DNA of 64,000 nt from an uncultured Aquimarina sp. (GTDB lineage: Bacteria; Bacteroidota; Bacteroidia; Flavobacteriales; Flavobacteriaceae). The translations under genes and the position numbers were made by a program. Under the pieces are notes generated by a model, which did no database searches, was not told where the DNA came from, and was given only the letters and a program-made list of their open reading frames with translations. Positions 61,035-64,000 of this stretch are shown piece by piece; the first letter of the stretch is position 1, and each line of letters begins with the position of its first letter. The DNA lies in the NCBI GenBank assembly GCA_947503835.1, contig CANNFM010000005.1:124001-188000 (forward strand). The letters run 5' to 3'.

Positions 61035-61077
61035 AAGGGAGTTCTTTCTCTTGTTCTCAAGAAACGACTCCTTTTCT
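61035..61077 (+). terminator. Probable terminator after GH16
   Basis: AAGGGAGT (61035-61042) pairs with ACTCCTTT (61067-61074, one G-T pair), with further inner pairing and TTTTCT following. Separates the GH16 transcript from xylB. Confidence 0.5.
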
Positions 61078-61217
61078 AATCTTATTTACAAGCTTTATAA
61101 AGAAATTATTATAACTAATTACGAAAATTCTAAAGGTGAATTTTCGGTGATTTTGTGGATAGAAGTTTTGTCTCTGCTTGATAAGTTAAACTTTTGTCCC
61201 ATACAAAAATTCATATA

Positions 61218-62705
61218 ATGTATTACATAGGTTTTGACATAGGAAGTTCCTCTATAAAAGCTGCTTTGATTCATGCCGAAACAGGTAAATCGATTGCTTC
61301 TGTAAATGAACCTCAAGAAGAAATGGATATTATCTCGATTCATAAAGAATGGGCAGAACAAAATCCAGAATTTTGGTGGGAATGTGTGTGTAAGGCTTCA
61401 AAACGAATTCTTAGAGAAAATGCAATTCACCAGGATCAGATTAAAGGAATAGGAATTTCATACCAAATGCATGGTTTAGTGCTATTAGATGAAAAAGGAG
61501 AATTGATTAGAAATTCTATTATCTGGTGTGATAGTAGAGCAGTAGAAATAGGAAACAAAGCTTTCGACGAAATAGGAGAGCGTAAATGTATGAGTACATT
61601 ATTGAATTCTCCATCTAATTTTACCGCGTCAAAACTAAAGTGGGTAAGAGATAATGAGCCCGAAAATTATAAAAGGATTCATAAATTTTTGTTACCAGGA
61701 GATTATATAGCATATAAATTTACTGGGGTTACCAATACAACAAAATCCGGACTTTCAGAAGGTACATTGTGGGATTTTAAAGAAGACAAACCTGCAAAAT
61801 GGTTATTAGAGTATTATGACATACACCCGAATTTAATACCAGAAATAGTCCCAACCTTTTCTAATCAAGGTGAGTTATCATCAAAAGGAGCAGAAGATAG
61901 TGGGCTTACATCCGGAATTCCTATTCTTTATAGAGCAGGAGATCAACCTAATAATGCTTTGTCTCTTAATGTATTTAATGCAGGTGAAGTTGCAGCTACA
62001 GGCGGTACTTCGGGGGTTATTTATGCAATAACCGATTCGACTTCTGCAAAAGAAGGGTTGAAACTCAACAATTTTGCACATGTTAACCATTCAGGAGAAA
62101 AAGCCAGTATTGGAAAACTCTTGTGTATTAATGGAGCCGGAATTCAATACCGATGGTTAAAGAATAACCTTAATCTTGAAACGAATTCGTATCAAACCAT
62201 GAATTCTCATGCATCAAAAGTGCCGGTGGGATCAAATAACTTACAACTGATTCCTTTTGGAAATGGTGCAGAACGAATGTTTGATAACCAAACCATAGGT
62301 ACACACATTTGTAACCTGAATCTCAATAAGCATACTCGATCGCATATTTTTAGAGCTGCTTTAGAAGGAATTGCATTCTCCTTTGTCTACGGAATGGAGA
62401 TTCTAAAAAAAGATAATACAGAAATAAAAGTAATACGAGCAGGTAATGATAACCTGTTTCGCTCAGAAATTTTTTCGAACACAGTAGCAACGCTAATTAA
62501 TCAAGAAATAGAAATTTATAATACAACTGGTGCCATTGGAGCAGCTCGAGCAGCTGGACTAAGTGATGGTACATTTAAGGACTTTGGTACCATGATTACC
62601 AAAAATGATCACGTGATGACGTATCATCCCCTACAAAATCAGGATGATTATGTAGAAGCATATAAAAATTGGAAAAAAGAATTAAATAGAATTATAGAAA
62701 AATAA
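61218..62705 (+). CDS. xylB: Xylulokinase (FGGY carbohydrate kinase)
   Basis: A 495-residue sugar kinase phosphorylating D-xylulose to xylulose 5-phosphate. The ATG at 61218 starts [19 protein letters not shown] (phosphate loop); a TTG at 61194 would add eight residues. Signatures: [76 protein letters not shown] and the late [10 protein letters not shown]. It is 7 bases from xylA, giving the classic xylose-entry pair. Confidence 0.93.
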   Translation: MYYIGFDIGSSSIKAALIHAETGKSIASVNEPQEEMDIISIHKEWAEQNPEFWWECVCKASKRILRENAIHQDQIKGIGISYQMHGLVLLDEKGELIRNSIIWCDSRAVEIGNKAFDEIGERKCMSTLLNSPSNFTASKLKWVRDNEPENYKRIHKFLLPGDYIAYKFTGVTNTTKSGLSEGTLWDFKEDKPAKWLLEYYDIHPNLIPEIVPTFSNQGELSSKGAEDSGLTSGIPILYRAGDQPNNALSLNVFNAGEVAATGGTSGVIYAITDSTSAKEGLKLNNFAHVNHSGEKASIGKLLCINGAGIQYRWLKNNLNLETNSYQTMNSHASKVPVGSNNLQLIPFGNGAERMFDNQTIGTHICNLNLNKHTRSHIFRAALEGIAFSFVYGMEILKKDNTEIKVIRAGNDNLFRSEIFSNTVATLINQEIEIYNTTGAIGAARAAGLSDGTFKDFGTMITKNDHVMTYHPLQNQDDYVEAYKNWKKELNRIIEK

Positions 62706-62712
62706 AGTACAG

Positions 62713-64000
62713 ATGGCTTTGATAGGAAATAAAGAATATTTTAAAGGAATTAATGATATAAAGTTTGAAGGTGCAGCTTCAGATAATCCAATGGCATTCA
62801 AATATTACGATGCAGATAAAGTGGTAGCTGGTAAAACAATGAAAGAACATTTCAAGTTTGCCATAGCCTATTGGCATACCTTCTGCGGGACAGGAGCTGA
62901 CCCTTTTGGACCAGGAACACTTAATTTCGCCTGGGACAAATCTGAAGATGCTGTTACTGCAGCAAAACAAAAAGCCGATGCAGCTTTTGAGTTTATCACT
63001 AAAATGGGGTTTGATTACTTCTGTTTTCATGATTATGATTTGGTAAGAGAAGCTGCTACATTTTCAGAATCAGAAAAAAGATTATCAAGTATTGTTGAGT
63101 ATATCAAAGACAAACAACAAGCTTCTGGAGTAAAACTTCTTTGGGGTACGGCCAATTGTTTTTCGAATCCACGATATATGAATGGTGCTGCTACTAACCC
63201 AGATTTTAATGTATTAGCAAGAGCAGGAGGGCAGGTAAAATTGGCTTTGGATGCTACTATTGCATTAAATGGAGAGAATTATGTGTTCTGGGGTGGAAGA
63301 GAAGGATATATGTCACTTCTTAATACCAACATGAAGCGTGAATTGGATCACATGGCTACATTTTTAACTGCTGCAAGAGATTATGCAAGAGGACAAGGGT
63401 TTAAAGGAACGTTTTTTATAGAGCCTAAACCTATGGAGCCCATGAAGCATCAATATGATTTTGACACCGCTACATCCATTGCATTTTTAAAAGAACATGG
63501 ATTAGATAAAGACTTCAAAATTAATATCGAAGTAAATCACGCTACCTTGGCACAACATACTTTTCAGCATGAAATACAAGTTGCTGCAGATGCAGGAATG
63601 TTAGGGAGTATAGATGCCAATAGAGGTGACTATCAAAATGGTTGGGATACAGATCAGTTTCCAAATAATATAGCAGAAGTTACCGAAGCGATGCTAGTAT
63701 TCCTTAAATCAGGAGGATTGCAGGGTGGTGGTGTTAATTTTGACGCTAAAGTGAGAAGAAACTCTACCGATATGGAAGATGTGTTTCTTGCTCACATCGG
63801 TGGTGCAGATGTATTTGCACGAGCATTAACCATAGCAGAAAGAATCATTTCTTCATCTCCATATGATAGTTTAAGAGAGAAAAGATACAGTTCTTTTGAT
63901 TCTGGAAATGGTAAAGCATTTGAAGAAGGAAAATTAGATCTAAACAAGCTTTATACTATTGCTAAAGAAAATGGAGAGTTAGAATTACAAAGCGGTAAGC
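62713..64000 (+). CDS. xylA: Xylose isomerase, 3' end cut by the window
   Basis: An open frame from ATG 62713 to the window edge, 429 whole codons, close to the usual 435-445, so only the last few residues are missing. It begins [34 protein letters not shown] and carries the class II xylose isomerase features: [14 protein letters not shown], catalytic His region [24 protein letters not shown], metal-binding [19 protein letters not shown] and IDANRGD. It interconverts D-xylose and D-xylulose and acts just before the xylB product in the same operon. Confidence 0.97.
   Translation, partial: MALIGNKEYFKGINDIKFEGAASDNPMAFKYYDADKVVAGKTMKEHFKFAIAYWHTFCGTGADPFGPGTLNFAWDKSEDAVTAAKQKADAAFEFITKMGFDYFCFHDYDLVREAATFSESEKRLSSIVEYIKDKQQASGVKLLWGTANCFSNPRYMNGAATNPDFNVLARAGGQVKLALDATIALNGENYVFWGGREGYMSLLNTNMKRELDHMATFLTAARDYARGQGFKGTFFIEPKPMEPMKHQYDFDTATSIAFLKEHGLDKDFKINIEVNHATLAQHTFQHEIQVAADAGMLGSIDANRGDYQNGWDTDQFPNNIAEVTEAMLVFLKSGGLQGGGVNFDAKVRRNSTDMEDVFLAHIGGADVFARALTIAERIISSSPYDSLREKRYSSFDSGNGKAFEEGKLDLNKLYTIAKENGELELQSGK

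Noticed and set aside
61021..61218. Rightward 65-codon frame between GH16 and xylB
   Set aside because: It spans the probable GH16 terminator hairpin, has no recognisable features, and runs into the xylB start.

Overview
The window is AT-rich DNA from a member of the Bacteroidota, most likely a marine Flavobacteriaceae (an Aquimarina-like genus is a guess). Evidence for this: a SusC/SusD pair, an ECF sigma/FecR/TonB-receptor trio, Bacteroidota-restricted families (DUF4293, DUF1599, DUF3667, BT_3928-type DoxX), many lipoproteins, start regions without Shine-Dalgarno sequences, and several -7 boxes of the Bacteroidota form TAnnTTTG just upstream of genes. No rRNA, tRNA, CRISPR array, transposase or prophage was seen. 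Most of the window is chromosomal core with accessory clusters between.

Layout. 1-4.6 kb: the 3' end of a CtlX-like amidinohydrolase, an Rrf2 regulator, then a leftward group with an orphan GH53 galactanase. 4.7-11.1 kb: argS, a GNAT enzyme, and a leftward sigma/FecR/TonB-receptor signalling trio. 11.2-15.3 kb: a lipoprotein and two three-domain fasciclin lipoproteins. 15.4-24.4 kb: housekeeping genes (ffh, folD, msrA, rho, truA) with a nested inverted-repeat element in front of msrA. 24.4-34.3 kb: an ABC exporter, the folP-cdaA-DUF3667 group (folate and c-di-AMP), and the rightward group DUF1599, DoxX/DUF6624 fusion, orphan DppB-like permease, tpiA, prmA, clpS. 34.8-41.4 kb: a secreted HEIGH metalloprotease, then TetR plus a type-I-secretion-like ABC/HlyD/TolC operon whose ATPase domain has lost key motifs. 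41.4-46.9 kb: a leftward TetR/RND(MMPL)/LolA-like/outer-membrane-protein cluster with four copies of one operator-like sequence. 47-53.5 kb: an ECF sigma factor and several START-like (SRPBCC) genes. 53.9-64 kb: a polysaccharide utilisation locus (SusC, SusD, a tandem-domain surface lipoprotein, GH16) followed by xylB and xylA, the last cut by the window end.

The most interesting signal is a small regulon readable directly from the DNA. The ECF sigma gene at 50669, the SRPBCC-DinB-SRPBCC operon at 51657 and the separate leftward SRPBCC gene at 48262 are each preceded by GTCAC, exactly 16 bases, then (C/A)ATCTAA. This looks like one ECF promoter, so the sigma factor would activate itself and three START-like proteins plus a DinB-like protein. 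No anti-sigma gene is adjacent, and the sigma factor carries a C-terminal extension with a C-x8-C-x-C-H motif.

Other points worth following are the degenerate ABC ATPase in the secretion operon, the TetR operator set, two structured intergenic elements in the RND cluster, the DoxX-DUF6624 fusion, and the duplicated-domain PUL lipoprotein sharing a cysteine motif with its GH16 neighbour.
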